DNA of 64,000 bases, from positions 103,859,265-103,923,264 of the forward strand of contig CM067081.1 of the NCBI GenBank assembly GCA_034008185.1, written 5' to 3'. Shown here in pieces: positions 1-11,455 of the stretch (position 1 is its first letter; each line of letters opens with the position of its first letter). The stretch is from Gorsachius magnificus. Taxonomy: Eukaryota > Chordata > Aves > Pelecaniformes > Ardeidae. The notes beneath the pieces were generated by a model. The model saw only the letters and a program-made list of their open reading frames with translations. It did no database searches and was not told where the DNA came from. The position numbers and the translations under genes are program-made.

Positions 1-3000
1 TGTCACAGCAGCTGTCATTGGGTCAGACAGCTCATTTCGCTGGAGTCATTCTGTTGACTTTGGTAATAATTTATGCTACCCTGAGGACCTCCACCTATTA
101 TTTTATTGTATTTATGTCCTATAATACATATTTTGCTTAATAAGGAACTAGTTGGTGAGTAAGCCAGAATTGTTTTTGGTTTTTGATTAAGACATTTGCA
201 ATGCAAATTTGATACATATTTATAAAAAGGATTTAAATGATGACGTCTTCAATATAATGCAACTTTATGCAGATGTAAGTGCTTAAGAAGTAATTAAGTG
301 CAGTTTTCTATAACATTAATTAAAGGATCCTGAATGCTTTCACTATCAGTGAGTTCATCTAGAAATCAAATTTGAGCTGGGTGTGCCTTTTACACTAGTA
401 ACTTTATTTTCAAAGAGTTGCAAGATAAAACTGCTTTATTCAAGCAGTTAGCATTAATTTCAAAGAAAACCTAAGCTTTTTACATCTAACATTAACACCT
501 GATGGCTGCATATTGCTCCATTTCTCTCTTTTACCAGTTGATCAAAAGATGAGCTCAAACAAAATCTCTAAGCTCAGACAACCTTGTGCTTGGATGTGGG
601 TTTGGAATCTGACCTTGATTCCAAGCACGCAGCTAGGCTGGGCTGCTGCTTGGATGTCTGGGGCTTTATTGACACAAATGGCCATTTCTGGTGATGTGAT
701 TTAGCACTTTAGACTCACTCAAATATGCTTAAGTGCCTGTGACACTAAAATTTCTGAATTTGATGCAGGAACAAATTTCTCATAAGAAGCTAATCTGCAA
801 GCGATGTAACACAGTGGTTAACCTTCTCCCTTTGAACAGAACAGAAATTCCTTTATTGTGGATTCTGGTGGGGAAGACCCCATAAAGATGATTATTAGGT
901 ATTTTACCTCTGTAGGCAAGGAATGCATTTGGCTGAGTAAACTATGGGTGCATTTGTGTCTGCTAAGGGAGACAGAGTTTTTTCTTCTTCCTTCTCCCCC
1001 ATTCAAAACCTGTGATGCTCAGAACTCACTAGTTGGAAGCTGCAGTCTGGAGGTATGGGTAAGAAAAGTAAGTTTTAACAGCTTTAACAGAAAACTGTGG
1101 TTGAGTTTTTGAAATAAACTGCTGCTGTTCATGAGTTTTCTGAGGGTAATGGGAGGAGCTTGGCTTGAGGGGAGTGATGGAGGAGCTTGCACAGATCTCT
1201 AGTGCCCAAGGCTGCACCTTCTACCTTGTCTGCTGCTCCAGGAATGCTCCTGCCCCTTCTGGGTTATACCCAGCCAGACCTGGTCTCAGGTAACCCCGAG
1301 CGTCTAAGGCGACTGTTGGAGCTTATTTAGGTGGCTGAACATGTCCTTCCCAACTGAGACAGGTGAGGAGAGGCTGTTTGGGAACGTGTGTAATGTAGCA
1401 AAGACATTTAGGGAAAGGGCCACTTCTTCACTCTAGGGCGCAGGAGCATTGTGGAAACAGAGCGTGGGTTGCACACCATGTGATGGAGGACCAAGTGGAA
1501 GCAGGGTGTGAATAATCACTATTGACTGGACTTTTCTCTCAGAAGAAAAGGCCTGACATGTGAGTGTCATTTGATGTGGATGGGCCAGGGGTTACTAAAA
1601 TGTTGTGTCAGGTTTTCGTGTGCTGGAGCTCTGCTTTCATTGAGGAGTGGAGGCGGTAAACTTGCTTTAGTGCTTCACATTCCTCTAGGCACAACTGTCA
1701 GAAACTTCAGGCCTGCTGTATTTGTTAATAACAGCTGATAAAATATTGTGGTTAAATATCTAGTTTAATATCCTGATGCTATCATATACTTTAATATTTT
1801 GTGATTGCAGGACAAAATTACTTTGGAAATAAATGCGAATAGCTGAGGTTTTGCTATGTATTTGAAATAAATGTATGAACCCTTCAGTGTTTTTTTTTCT
1901 TTTACCATTGTATCATTGTTTCTTTTTTTAATGAATGTATTTCCCCATTGCCAGGGAAAGACAGCTTCAGTATTTTTATAATGTCCTTTTCTGATTCAGT
2001 CTTTGTTTTTACATTATGCTTTGGGTTTTGCTAGATAATAAACAAAGTGGATCTGATTCCTTGGGAAATAAAATACACAAAACTGATTTAGTACTGGCTT
2101 CCAAGACTTGCTTATAAGAAGTTTCCTGAAGCAAATCGATATTTCAAAAGCTGGTCCTGAAATGTATATTCATCTCTGAGATGAAAAGAAAAGATTCTGG
2201 AGCAAACAATCCACCACTAAGATGCAGTCAAGGGAATATATTTATGGCAAAAATGATGGCTTAGCAAAACATTTCATTATAAGAGAAAGGTGAATCAGAC
2301 AGGTTTTGAGACAAACAAATGCGTGCAGTCATCAGTCCTGATATGCAGAGACAAAGCTCTGTGTGAGGGACATTAAGACTAAACGAGTTTATGTTAAAAA
2401 ATGTTACAACTCTGCTGAAAAACAGCGTGAGTACTCACAAAGTCAGAAAAGGGCGCTTGATTGTGTCCTTCGGATTGACTGTAACCATCCTTTTGAAAAA
2501 GGCACAAGAGGTCTTTTCAGGGGAGTCCTACGTCATCTTTGAAAACTGGGACGGTGCTGACCCACCAAATGAACAACTCCTTTCTTTTGTATCTGGTATG
2601 GAAATGCTCTCTGGCTTACAGGCTTTGCTTTCCTGATTTGAGTCTCAGAGTCTGTGTAAGACTAACTTGACACTTCATGACTACTTTAAGGAACAAAGAG
2701 CAAAAGAAAACAAGAAATACTCTGATAAGGGTAGGACATTTTCAGCTGAAAAGGTCTGTGTCAGTGCTTCTTGCGTTCAGTTGCCACTTGCAGAAAATGT
2801 TCCAGCTGTCAGTGAGGACAAACAAAAAATATTCAAAAGCACAAAGATTTAATTTTTAGCGACATCAAGGAACAGAACTGGTTAGAGGAAGGGTTGTGAC
2901 AGGAGTATTAACAAGCCATGTACACCCGCAGAGTCGGCATCAGAGTGTTCAGTTCTAGGGATCAGAATGGATTGAAGCTGGTGTGTACTCAGTGACAATC

Positions 3001-4469
3001 TAACCAGCTGCATAATTTTTAAAATAATTAAAGGAAAAAAAGAAAATACTATATTGAACTCAGCTGTTTGTACCAGAAGAAAAGCAGAACACAAAACGTT
3101 ACTTGAGATTCTCATCCCTACACTTCCAGCTCTTTAAAAATGAAAGAGTGAGCTAATTTTACCATTAGGCTTTTTATTCTTTTACGTAGTCGTTTGCCTG
3201 TCCCTCCAAAAAGGCTTCTCACTTGAATGCGTCATCACCTGAACAGTTTGAAATTTTGAGGTGTTCTAGAAAAGTAAACTTTACCGTGCTTTTACTTTCC
3301 GCTACCAGGAGCGAGTGTGCGTGTGCTGATGCAGAGACTGTATCGAAGTGACACCGCTCTTCAAAGCACCTCCTTCATGTGGGCCCTGCAAACCAGAACG
3401 AATCTTGCTGGTAAGATGAGTTTTAAGAAGTGTCATTTTAATCAAGGATTCTGGATCTGTCTGTTATCCAGGAGTGCTCACCACTCGAGTTGTAATGATA
3501 GCTGCAGCGACAAGGGAAGCAAAGCCAGAGAATCTGGATGCAGCTCTGAGGATGGAACTGACAGAATTGCCCCAAGATGTTTGAGCTAGTTATCGTTCAT
3601 CCTCATGCATGTACACTTCCCTTGTCCCAATAATTTCCAAGCAAACACTACCTGTGTATCAATCACTAGAGATGAATTTGTCATGCAGTTTCCTTCAGCA
3701 TTCCTCCTTTTTTTATTTAAACATTGCTCTTCAGCTAAACAACAACAAAAAAAGAGCTCGCAGCAATTTAACTGACAAATCCAACACCTTTGTGCAAAAA
3801 AGATGGTTCAAAAATAGAAACCATAAACACATCGAGTTCTGTTCCCTGCGTCAGCATCAGTCAAACTGAATAATACATTAAGCTTGGTAAATCTCTGTTG
3901 CCCACTTCTGCTATAGACCTTAATCTGTGGTCTTTGTCTCAGTTACCGTGAAGTAGTCCCTGATTGCCAAATGACAAAGATGATGAGTACATTAGTGTTT
4001 CAGCTTCTGTCTGATGGATGAGTGACTGACAGAATGATAAGCAATGTTTATTCATTCAGAGTTTCTACTGTAATGCCAGATGGTGCTGGGAGATAGAAAA
4101 TAATCTCTAGACCCCAACAAACATTGCCTCACATACTGTCACATTCATTCTGAATTTAGCAAAAATTGGCAACATAAACTCCACGTGTTGAAGAAAAGTA
4201 TATTGTTAACCAAGTCCTTTTTGTGAGGCCAAGTTTGAAAGGTTAGTTTGAGCCTAATCTCTCACTAGCCCACCCAAAATGCCAACCGCAAGCTCTTCTT
4301 AAACCAACCTGGTGCTTGCTGCAGCCATAGCAAGGGGAGATGCAGAGAAGGCCAACACTGATGATAGAGCTTCTGCCTGCAGCCCCAGGACAGAGGACAC
4401 AGGATGACAGACTGCCTTTGTAGTGCTCTAAAGGAAGAGCACACTCCTTCCCTCACCTGAATGTGCCCT
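1..4469. other. Non-coding stretch, no gene recognised
   Basis: Open frames here are all under about 100 codons, overlap on opposite strands and show no family resemblance. The base composition is ordinary AT-rich vertebrate non-coding DNA, with an AT-rich patch around 1730-1900. I see no repeat family I can name, no CpG-rich promoter and no credible exon chain. Confidence 0.6.
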
Positions 4470-4855
4470 TGTGGTGGGTTGACCTTGGCTGGCTGCCAGA
4501 TGCCTACCCAGGCTCTCTCTCACTCCCCCTCCTCACACTCTTACCCTGCTCCATCGTGGTCTCTCCTGGGGCTGCAGGGGTGCCTGGAGCACCTCCTCAC
4601 CCTCCTCCTCCTCTCCCCTCAGGGCTCACAGTGCTGTTTCTCACATTTTTTCCCTCATCCCTGGCTGCCAGGCAGCATTTTTCCCTTTCTTACCCAGGCT
4701 TTCCCTGAGGTGCCGCCATGGTGGCTGCGGGGCTCAGCCATTGGAGCCGGCTAGAACAGGCTGTGTCCGGCATGCTGCAGCCCTGTCCTCTCCTCACAGG
4801 GGCCGCCCTGAAGCCCCCTGCCAGCCCCTGGGCACCTACAGCTGGTACAGCCCCA
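4470..4855 (-). mobile_element. Decayed endogenous-retrovirus LTR, internally deleted
   Basis: The plus strand begins TGTGGTGGGTTGACCTTGGC, which matches, in the same orientation, the edge of the better-preserved LTR at 30084-31115. Both also share blocks of the type 'gggctgcagggg...tggagcacctcctc' and a pyrimidine-rich stretch before 'tcttac'. By that comparison the LTR's sense strand is minus and much of its middle is missing. The far end (about 4855) is a guess because similarity fades after the 'gaagccccct' block. No target-site duplication was found. It is a regulatory relic with no coding content. Confidence 0.6.
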
Positions 4856-5230
4856 CTGAAAGTTTCCTTCTAGGGTGCAGTGGTGATGGGTGATGTGGGG
4901 CCATCAAGGTGGTGCAGTGCCCTCCCTCCCCACCAGATCTCATCCCACAGCCCTCAGTGAGGCGAGCTGGTCTGGGCTGGCCATCACCAGGTGCCACCGT
5001 GGGCCCCAGACCTGGTTGGAATGGCAGCCCCCAGGGTGAGGGCAGCATTGGAGGGGACCAAGGCTGCAGCTGGGTTGTGTGTTGGCACCATGTCAGGGCT
5101 GGCCTTGGCCACTGGCAGCCAGACCCTGAGGGGGGTGGAAGAGGTTGCAGAGCCTCTTGGTGCACTGTCCCGACGTTTCCTATCCATCACAGTCTAACCC
5201 AGGTGCCTTGTATTCAGGCCTGAAGATGTC
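4856..5230. other. GC-rich non-coding patch
   Basis: This stretch is much richer in G and C than its surroundings and gives overlapping open frames on both strands, up to about 109 codons. None resembles a known protein and the frames look like a by-product of composition. It could be unrecognised internal sequence of the adjoining LTR element or an independent GC-rich segment. Confidence 0.4.
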
Positions 5231-6283
5231 CTGGAGTCCTCCTGCCCTCTGGCTCGGCCACAGTTGGCCAGGATGGGAGCATTGAGTGTGACCAAGAGGG
5301 CTGCTGCTCTGCACAGCACCGGATGGAAAGCTCTGATGAGATGACCAGCTCATGCCGTGGTTGCGCACACCTGCCTCTGTCCCCTCTGCAGCAGAGGTAC
5401 TGCACAGGTTTCCAGATGTCTGGGCTGCTGCTCTGGGATGTGCCTTCTCTCCACCAGTGTTTGCCCCTGCTTCCCAAGTCTACTTTTGTTCATGTCTCTT
5501 CAAGCAGGAAAATGCGGTGATTTTCAAAGTAATTATCAAGAAATGGAGTTTATGGAGCAAGGGATTTGACTTGACAAGGGATGTGTACAAGACGATGAAG
5601 TGTTGGTTAACAGAGGCAACAAAATTTACTGACCGGCCTCTGAGCAGAGCAGCAGTGACGACTTCTCCCTGGGCTCACTGCACCCATTACCTGGTTTTGT
5701 GCCACCCAAAAAGCTGTTTGACACCTCACAGCTTGGAAACACTCCACTGCCAAGAGCTAATTACATGCTAATCTTTCTTTGAGTGGTGCCTATGACAAAA
5801 TATCCTTCAAGAGACACTTGAGCATTCCTGTGCAATGCACTGTTCATAAATCCATGACTCAGCATACCTGGTGGTATCAGCACATCATTTCAGACCGATA
5901 CCATTTCACACAGAGAGCCAAAACACCCTTAAAACCTTTCAGGGTGAAATAAAGGTATAGGCATGCAAGTCTTCATAGATAAATGTTCAAGTTGTTTTAG
6001 TACCCTTGTGTGTGAAGAGTGAGTAAGTTTGGAGTTCAAAGTTTATTGAAGCCAATGGAAAGGTTCTTGTTACGACCAATAGACCTTTTAAGCATCAGAC
6101 ATGTCAGCATCAGTTATAGTTATTCGGGATCGGCTGTCAGTGGTCCTGGAGATTCTTGTTCAGTTGCTCAGAGTTTCATAGGGGTGGATAACATCCTGCA
6201 ACACCCTGCAACTGCCTGCTGAAATGTGGTGTTGGGTGTTCTTTCTCCTTTGGCATTTCTGGAACAACCCCCCCAACCCCTCA
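5231..6283. other. Non-coding stretch, nothing recognised
   Basis: The longest open frame (139 codons, 5352-5771) has no recognisable domain and starts in GC-rich sequence shared with its neighbour. A short C-run at 6270-6276 directly precedes the CR1 element. Confidence 0.5.
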
Positions 6284-6357
6284 CAGAATCACTTCGGTTG
6301 GAAAAGACCTTTAAGATCATCGAGTCCAACCTTTAACCTAGCACTGCCATCCCACCA

Positions 6358-6735
6358 CTAAACCATGGCCCTAAGCACCTCATCTATCCTTTTAAATACC
6401 TCCAGTGATGAGGACTCTACCACCTCCCTGGGCAGCCCATTCCAGAGCCTGACAACCCTCTCGGTGAAGACGTTTTTCCTAATGTCTAGCCTAAACCTGC
6501 CCTGGCACAGCTTCAAACCATCCCCCCTCATCCTATCATGTGTTACCAGGGAGAAGAGGCCGACCCCCACCTCACTACAGCCTCCTTTCAGGTAGTTGTA
6601 GAGGGCAATAAGGTCTCCCCTCAGCCTCCTCTTCTCCAGGCTGAACAACCCCAGTTCCCTCAGCCGCTCCTCGTATGACTTGTGTTCCAGACCCCTCACC
6701 AGCTTGGTTGCTCTCCTCTGGACATGTTCCAGCAA
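6358..6735 (-). pseudogene. CR1 ORF2 fragment: C-terminal region
   Basis: This 125-codon open frame reads as the carboxyl end of CR1 ORF2. It contains the family's '[29 protein letters not shown]' region (quoted in part), then the '[19 protein letters not shown]' block and a stop. It lies in a different frame from the RT palm fragment upstream, so at least one frameshift separates them. It is a relic, not a host gene, even though it is open throughout. Confidence 0.9.
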
Positions 6736-6784
6736 TGCAACATCTTTCTTGTAGTGAGGGGCCCAAAACTGAACACAGTCTTCC

Positions 6785-7332
6785 GAGGTGCAGCCTCACC
6801 AGCACCGAGTACAAGGGCACACTCACTTCCCTACTCCTTCTGGCCACACCATTCCTGATACAAGCCAGGATGCCATTGGCCTTCTTGGCCACCTGGGCAC
6901 ACTGCTGGCTCATATTCAGTCGACTGTCAACCAGTACCCCCAGGTCTTTTTCCACCAGGCAGCTTTCCAGCCACTCTTCCCCAAGCCTGTAGCGTTGCAT
7001 GGGGTTGCTGTGACCAAAGTGCAGGACCCAGCACTTGGCCCTGTTGAACCTCATACAGTTGGCCTCGGCCCATCGATCCAGCCTGTCCAGGTCTCTCTGC
7101 AGAGCCCTCCTCCCCTCAAGCAGATCAACACTCCCACCCAATTTGGTGTCATCTGCAAATTTACTGAGGGCACGCTCAATCCCCTCATGCAGGTCATTGA
7201 TAAAGATATTAAACAAAACCGGCCCTAGAACTGAGCCCTGGGGGACACCACTTGTGACCGGCTGCCAACTGGATTTAGCTCCATTCACCACGACTCTCTG
7301 GGCTCGGCCATCCAGACAGTTTTTAACCCAGA
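6785..7332 (-). pseudogene. CR1 ORF2 fragment: reverse-transcriptase palm
   Basis: ORF2 of CR1 encodes an endonuclease and reverse transcriptase used for target-primed insertion. This open stretch of roughly 180 codons begins inside the RT domain. It carries the [19 protein letters not shown] block and then the catalytic FADDTK motif, whose aspartates fall at 7148-7153, followed by the 'LGVLVD' thumb region. Reading agrees with CR1 down to about 6785. There the frame shifts relative to the C-terminal part and the following residues no longer match. The endonuclease and N-terminal RT are absent. Homology to the family is clear; the copy is dead because of truncation and frameshift. Confidence 0.9.
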
Positions 7333-9126
7333 GCACACACAGAGACAGTGGTAGAGACACGATGGCCACTGAAATTATTTTCCCTAATTTAAAAAGTGTT
7401 TCCAGATGACACAATCTGTTACATCATTGGTAGACTAAATGTTGCTAAACATGGAGATTTCCCAAAGATTAGAAGGATATAATCAAGTACAGTTTACTCT
7501 GTATTTACTTTCCTAATTAGCACCTGAAAATCCACTCCTCCCTTTAAGATATATTTTGGGATTTTTTCTAATTATTTTGTCCTGTCAGCAGGGGAGTTAA
7601 TGGATTCAGGTTTCATCCAGGTTGGCTTACTATTCCCCTTACGGTGGCTTGTGCTATGGGGCAGCTGGGCACATGCGGTGCAAGCTGCCAGACGTCTTCT
7701 CCAGTGGGTAGGAGACATGGATGTGGGGCTGAGCACAGCCACTCCCGATCCCCCCACCCCGAGATCTGCTGCCACTTACCTCTCCCTCCATGGTGGCGCT
7801 TTTTTTTTTTTTGACTCTCTTTAAACATTTTCCCTGAAATCTGTAGTAACTCATTTATCCTTGAGGCTTTGACCCCTGTGTCAAAAAGGATTGAAACTGG
7901 CCAACAGGTACTAGGCTTACTGGGGAAGCTGGACAGACAGACGCAGAAGACTAATTTTCATTAGAAGGAGAGCTGAAAAGGTGTTTTTAATGAGGCCTGA
8001 CACTACCATATTCTCCTACTTCATTTATGCGTTAGAATATGTGGTTCCTAGCACTTCTGTGAGAATTACCCTAGTTAGTTAACTTCAACCCCCAAACCAG
8101 CAGACAACAAAAGATAATCTTTTTCACAGGATCTAGATTAGTAAGGGTTATTAGTGTCATCTTTTCTTTCTCTAAATGACTTAGCAAGAATAGATTCTTT
8201 TTTAATGCCAGAGTACTGCAGAAATCTTTCCAACAACGTGATGTAAAATTCTCACATCCAGGCTTTTTTATCTTCCCATCACATTTTAAATAATATGTCA
8301 GGGCATTTATTATTGAACTTTCATTTTACATTGTATGTCTGTGAGTGTATGCAGTTGGTTGCATATAAAGTTATCAGCCGGCATCAGCAGAATAAAATAG
8401 TGGCATCCACATGTTGGAATAATGTCATGTTTTTGCCTATGCAGCTTGCTTCACTAGCAGAGCGCTGCTGCTCCAGGAAAACAATACAATGACACTTTAA
8501 AAGTGATTACTAATATCTTATATTAAGAGAAGGAAATCCAGAAAGAGAAATGGCCAGGTTTTTGGTTTATTGGTCATGATTTCTTCAGAAGACAAAATCA
8601 TACCTTGATGAAAGCCATAAGGCCAATGACTTATGTAAGACCTGATGACCTAACAGTACCATCAAAGTAGAAAGAAAATAGAAAGGTCAAATTATTAGCT
8701 GGATTAATAACTAGAACTTCAGTTGGGCTAAAAATTGTTTATCATCATGATTTTAGAACAGCCGAAAAACTGGGTTTTTACTGCTCTAGAATGTTTACTT
8801 TTTCCCCTGATTTTGGTCAATATGATTAATTGATCTTCAACTAAGGGAGAAGGTAGGATGACCCAGGGGAAGGGCAGAAAAACCAATCTCTTTTAAATAT
8901 TGATAACATTCTACATAATAGTCAAACTATGAAAAGCTCTTACCCTTTATAATAGATAACTATTAAATTTTACTAGGACATAAGTTGTTTTATTTTTCAA
9001 GCTAATTACAGACACAGGGATCATATGTGTAGTTGAATGAATTCAAAGTGCTCTTTATTTTATCAGAAGCGTGATTAGCAGCAGCAATAATGCCATTGCT
9101 AGCCACAGGAAGTGTATTGAGGTCTA
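7333..9126. other. Non-coding stretch with a poly-T run
   Basis: A 13-base T run lies at 7800-7812, next to a somewhat GC-rich segment (7610-7800) that yields short overlapping frames on both strands. The rest is AT-rich with no recognised repeat or gene. Confidence 0.5.
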
Positions 9127-9150
9127 AATCAATCAATCAATCAATCAATC
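9127..9150. repeat. (AATC)6 microsatellite
   Basis: Six uninterrupted copies of AATC are visible. This is a simple tandem repeat, likely length-variable between individuals. Confidence 0.95.
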
Positions 9151-9234
9151 TTAATAATGACTGACAACAAAATTCAACTTTCAGTATAGGGGAGTTCTTG
9201 TTAGAAAGATGAGTTTCCTGCCCCTTTTTAGCTA

Positions 9235-9247
9235 CCCCCCCCCCCCC
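9235..9247. repeat. Poly-C run, 13 bases
   Basis: Thirteen consecutive C residues are followed by GTTTT. This is a simple homopolymer that may also be prone to sequencing error. Confidence 0.9.
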
Positions 9248-10654
9248 GTTTTATTTATACATTTGAATATTTATTTTTATCATTACTATTAGGATTAAGG
9301 TTTACTAAATCTTGCCTTTGTGTTGTCAGACTATAAATCTTAGGTCTCCCAAATTCCCAGTACAACTATTCATTCAGGAAAACCAAGTATTCTTAGACTA
9401 CTCTGTTTTGAGACAGACCGGGTGATCAGATTATTTGCACAGAACAATTTATTTCTGCAAAGGATCTTCTAACAGGAGTATTGGAGAATGCCTTAGACTT
9501 TAGTGAAATCTGTACATAAAAATAAAAGCAGTTTGAAGGTAAGATATGTGATACTGATAGAAGCAATGATTATGAGTGGGTAAGGACAGAGAAAGGCAAA
9601 AACCTATTTTAAAAGGATAATGACTGAGCAGAGGGAAGCTGGAAGGTTTTGAGAGTGCAGAAAAACAACACTGGTGGCATTTGGAACACTGCAATAAGAA
9701 TTACAGTACTTTGACTTGAAATGTCAATGCATACGTAGTGTTTTCTAGCAAATAGCAGCCAGACTTAAGAAACGCTGCAAGCACCTAAATGAGAAGAGTC
9801 GGTGCTGGGAAATATGACTGTCCAGACCATACCAGAAGTGCAGGGTGAGACTACCAGAAATCAGTGCTTAGTCATTCCTTCATGTCTTTAAATCACTCTC
9901 TGTGTATTCTGCAATTTCTGTGTTTTCTGCGAGCCCAGGAAGATACCTGGTTCCGGTTTTGGAGATGGAGGAAATTTTAAGGCCCCAGTTATGCAATGCA
10001 CACAAGCACATGCTTGCCTTTCATTTCTTAGGTTTCAGCAGCTGGGAAGCATAACAGTGTTAGCACTTCCAGGACCAGATTCCTCACATGCATCCTGCCA
10101 GCTTCATCAGCCCAGTGAAGCCTGAACATTATGTACCACACAGAGGATGAGGCTAAGAAATACCTAGTTCTCAGCTACAAGATCAGACCACTCAGCCATG
10201 CTCTTAACAGGTAACTAGGAAGAATACACAGCATAAAAAGCAAAGGTGTGAGAAGAGACAAACTATTTCCAACAAGGAGATAAGCTAACAGGATCTAACG
10301 AAGGTTTTGTCGGTGGCTGGGAAGCTGATGATTTAAAGGAAATTGTGCAGCTGCAAAGTGGCTCACAAAAGAAGGAATGATTTAAAATACGCCTGTGTAC
10401 GCCTGGCATTTAAACACATCTACACGTCAGTGATGGCTGTGGGACCTCATTCAAAACTCAGTGAAACCAATAAGCTCCAATAATATCTGTGGGTGCTGCA
10501 CAGAGCCTTCATATTTCTCATGGGACTGTATGGGCTCTGTCAGCGTTGAAAAGTCTTCATCAACATCTTGCATTTTACATCTTGACCAGCTGCCAGTTCC
10601 TGGTGGAGCTACATGTGAGTACATGTGAGGGAACGATATAACTACCTACGCCAG
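9248..10654. other. Non-coding stretch, nothing recognised
   Basis: Ordinary AT-rich DNA with no open frame over about 65 codons. A 10-base direct repeat (tacatgtgag) occurs at 10613-10630. The right part may include more of the ancient LINE that becomes recognisable at 10655. Confidence 0.45.
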
Positions 10655-11185
10655 CAGCTTCCTGTTGGTGACTTCATCAAATGCTTTTGAAAGGCAGAAA
10701 TAAATCGTAAAGGATTGCCTTTCTCTTACAGCTGTATTAGCTCAAAGAATCCTAATAAACCGGCAAAGGTGGGCGTACGTTCACAGAATCACACGGGTTT
10801 GTCTCTGGCAGAGGACATTCTTGTTAAATAATGCAATGATGAAGCAACAGTTAAAGAATATAGATGGAGAGATAAATAGATGTTTCATGACTCTCACCTT
10901 AATTACCTATTCATCAAGTATAACTGATCATGCAGAAATGCCACCTGCCTTGCAATATTCTGGATGAAGGAACGCCAACTAATCTCCAGTCTTTGGGACT
11001 GGTAGCTCTTTTTAGTAACAGATAAAGTATTTCTGTTAATATTCCTGCTCCTTCATTGCCACACAGCACTTAAATGAAATCTCTGGTCCTGGTGACTTGT
11101 TGCAGTGTAAATGATCACTTCTGCTTCATGTCTTTTCCAAGAGCTCGCTCTCTCTGACCGTGCCTCATCCATGCTTTTTAGTAAG
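10655..11185 (-). mobile_element. Ancient CR1-like LINE, ORF2 region, heavily decayed
   Basis: On the minus strand, three CR1-family protein landmarks occur in the expected order. An 'NKSPGP' block lies near 11083-11103, 'PKDWR' at about 10983-10997 (family form: PEDWR), and 'LSKAFDEVT' at about 10667-10702. The last corresponds to the RT motif A region 'FSKAFDTV'; the preceding catalytic aspartate position reads as cysteine. Stops and frameshifts separate the blocks. Divergence is far greater than for the bird CR1 copies, which fits an old amniote lineage of CR1/L3-like elements. A younger CR1 in the opposite orientation abuts its right end. Exact boundaries are uncertain. Confidence 0.72.
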
Positions 11186-11455
11186 GCCAGCTGTGACAGG
11201 ACAAGGGCTAATGGTTTTAAACCAAAACATGGTAGATTTAGACTGGATATAATGAAGAAATTCTTTACAGTGAGGGTGTTGAAACACTGGAATGGGTTGC
11301 CCAGAGAGGCCTGGAACATTCAAGGCCAGGTTGGACGGGGCTCTGAGCAGCCTGATCCAGTTAAAGGTGTCCCTGCTCACTGCAGGGGAGTTGGACTAGA
11401 TGGCCTCTAAATGCCCCTGCCAACCCAAAGCTTTCTATGATTCTATGATTCTATG
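11186..11455 (+). mobile_element. CR1 LINE 3' fragment
   Basis: The plus strand reads as the last part of CR1: 'gacaagggctaatgg', a block encoding the end of ORF2 (RFRLDI...[17 protein letters not shown]), then the 3' untranslated region. It ends in ATTCTATG-type repeats at about 11434-11455, which is the defining CR1 terminus. It is 5'-truncated at about 11186, directly beside the older LINE fragment, so it probably inserted into or next to it. Confidence 0.92.

Larger units (their letters stand above)
6284..7332 (-). mobile_element. CR1 LINE, 5'-truncated, about 1.05 kb
   Basis: CR1 is the dominant non-LTR retrotransposon of birds. This copy lies antisense: the low-coordinate edge (CACAGAATCAC...GGTTGGAAAAGACC) is the complement of the CR1 3' end, and moving right one passes through the end of ORF2 into the reverse-transcriptase palm. 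It is truncated near 7332, where the CR1 text 'WVKN' gives way to unrelated sequence. The first 230 bp are nearly identical to the short copy at 22000-22232, so both belong to one subfamily. Coding remains are given in the two pseudogene entries. No target-site duplication was established. Confidence 0.93.

Noticed and set aside
5352..5771. 139-codon plus-strand frame
   Set aside because: Low-information sequence continuing from a GC-rich patch, with no family resemblance.
6575..7414. 279-codon minus-strand frame as a host gene
   Set aside because: It is CR1 ORF2 reverse-transcriptase text with non-CR1 flank at its start and a frameshift near 6785.
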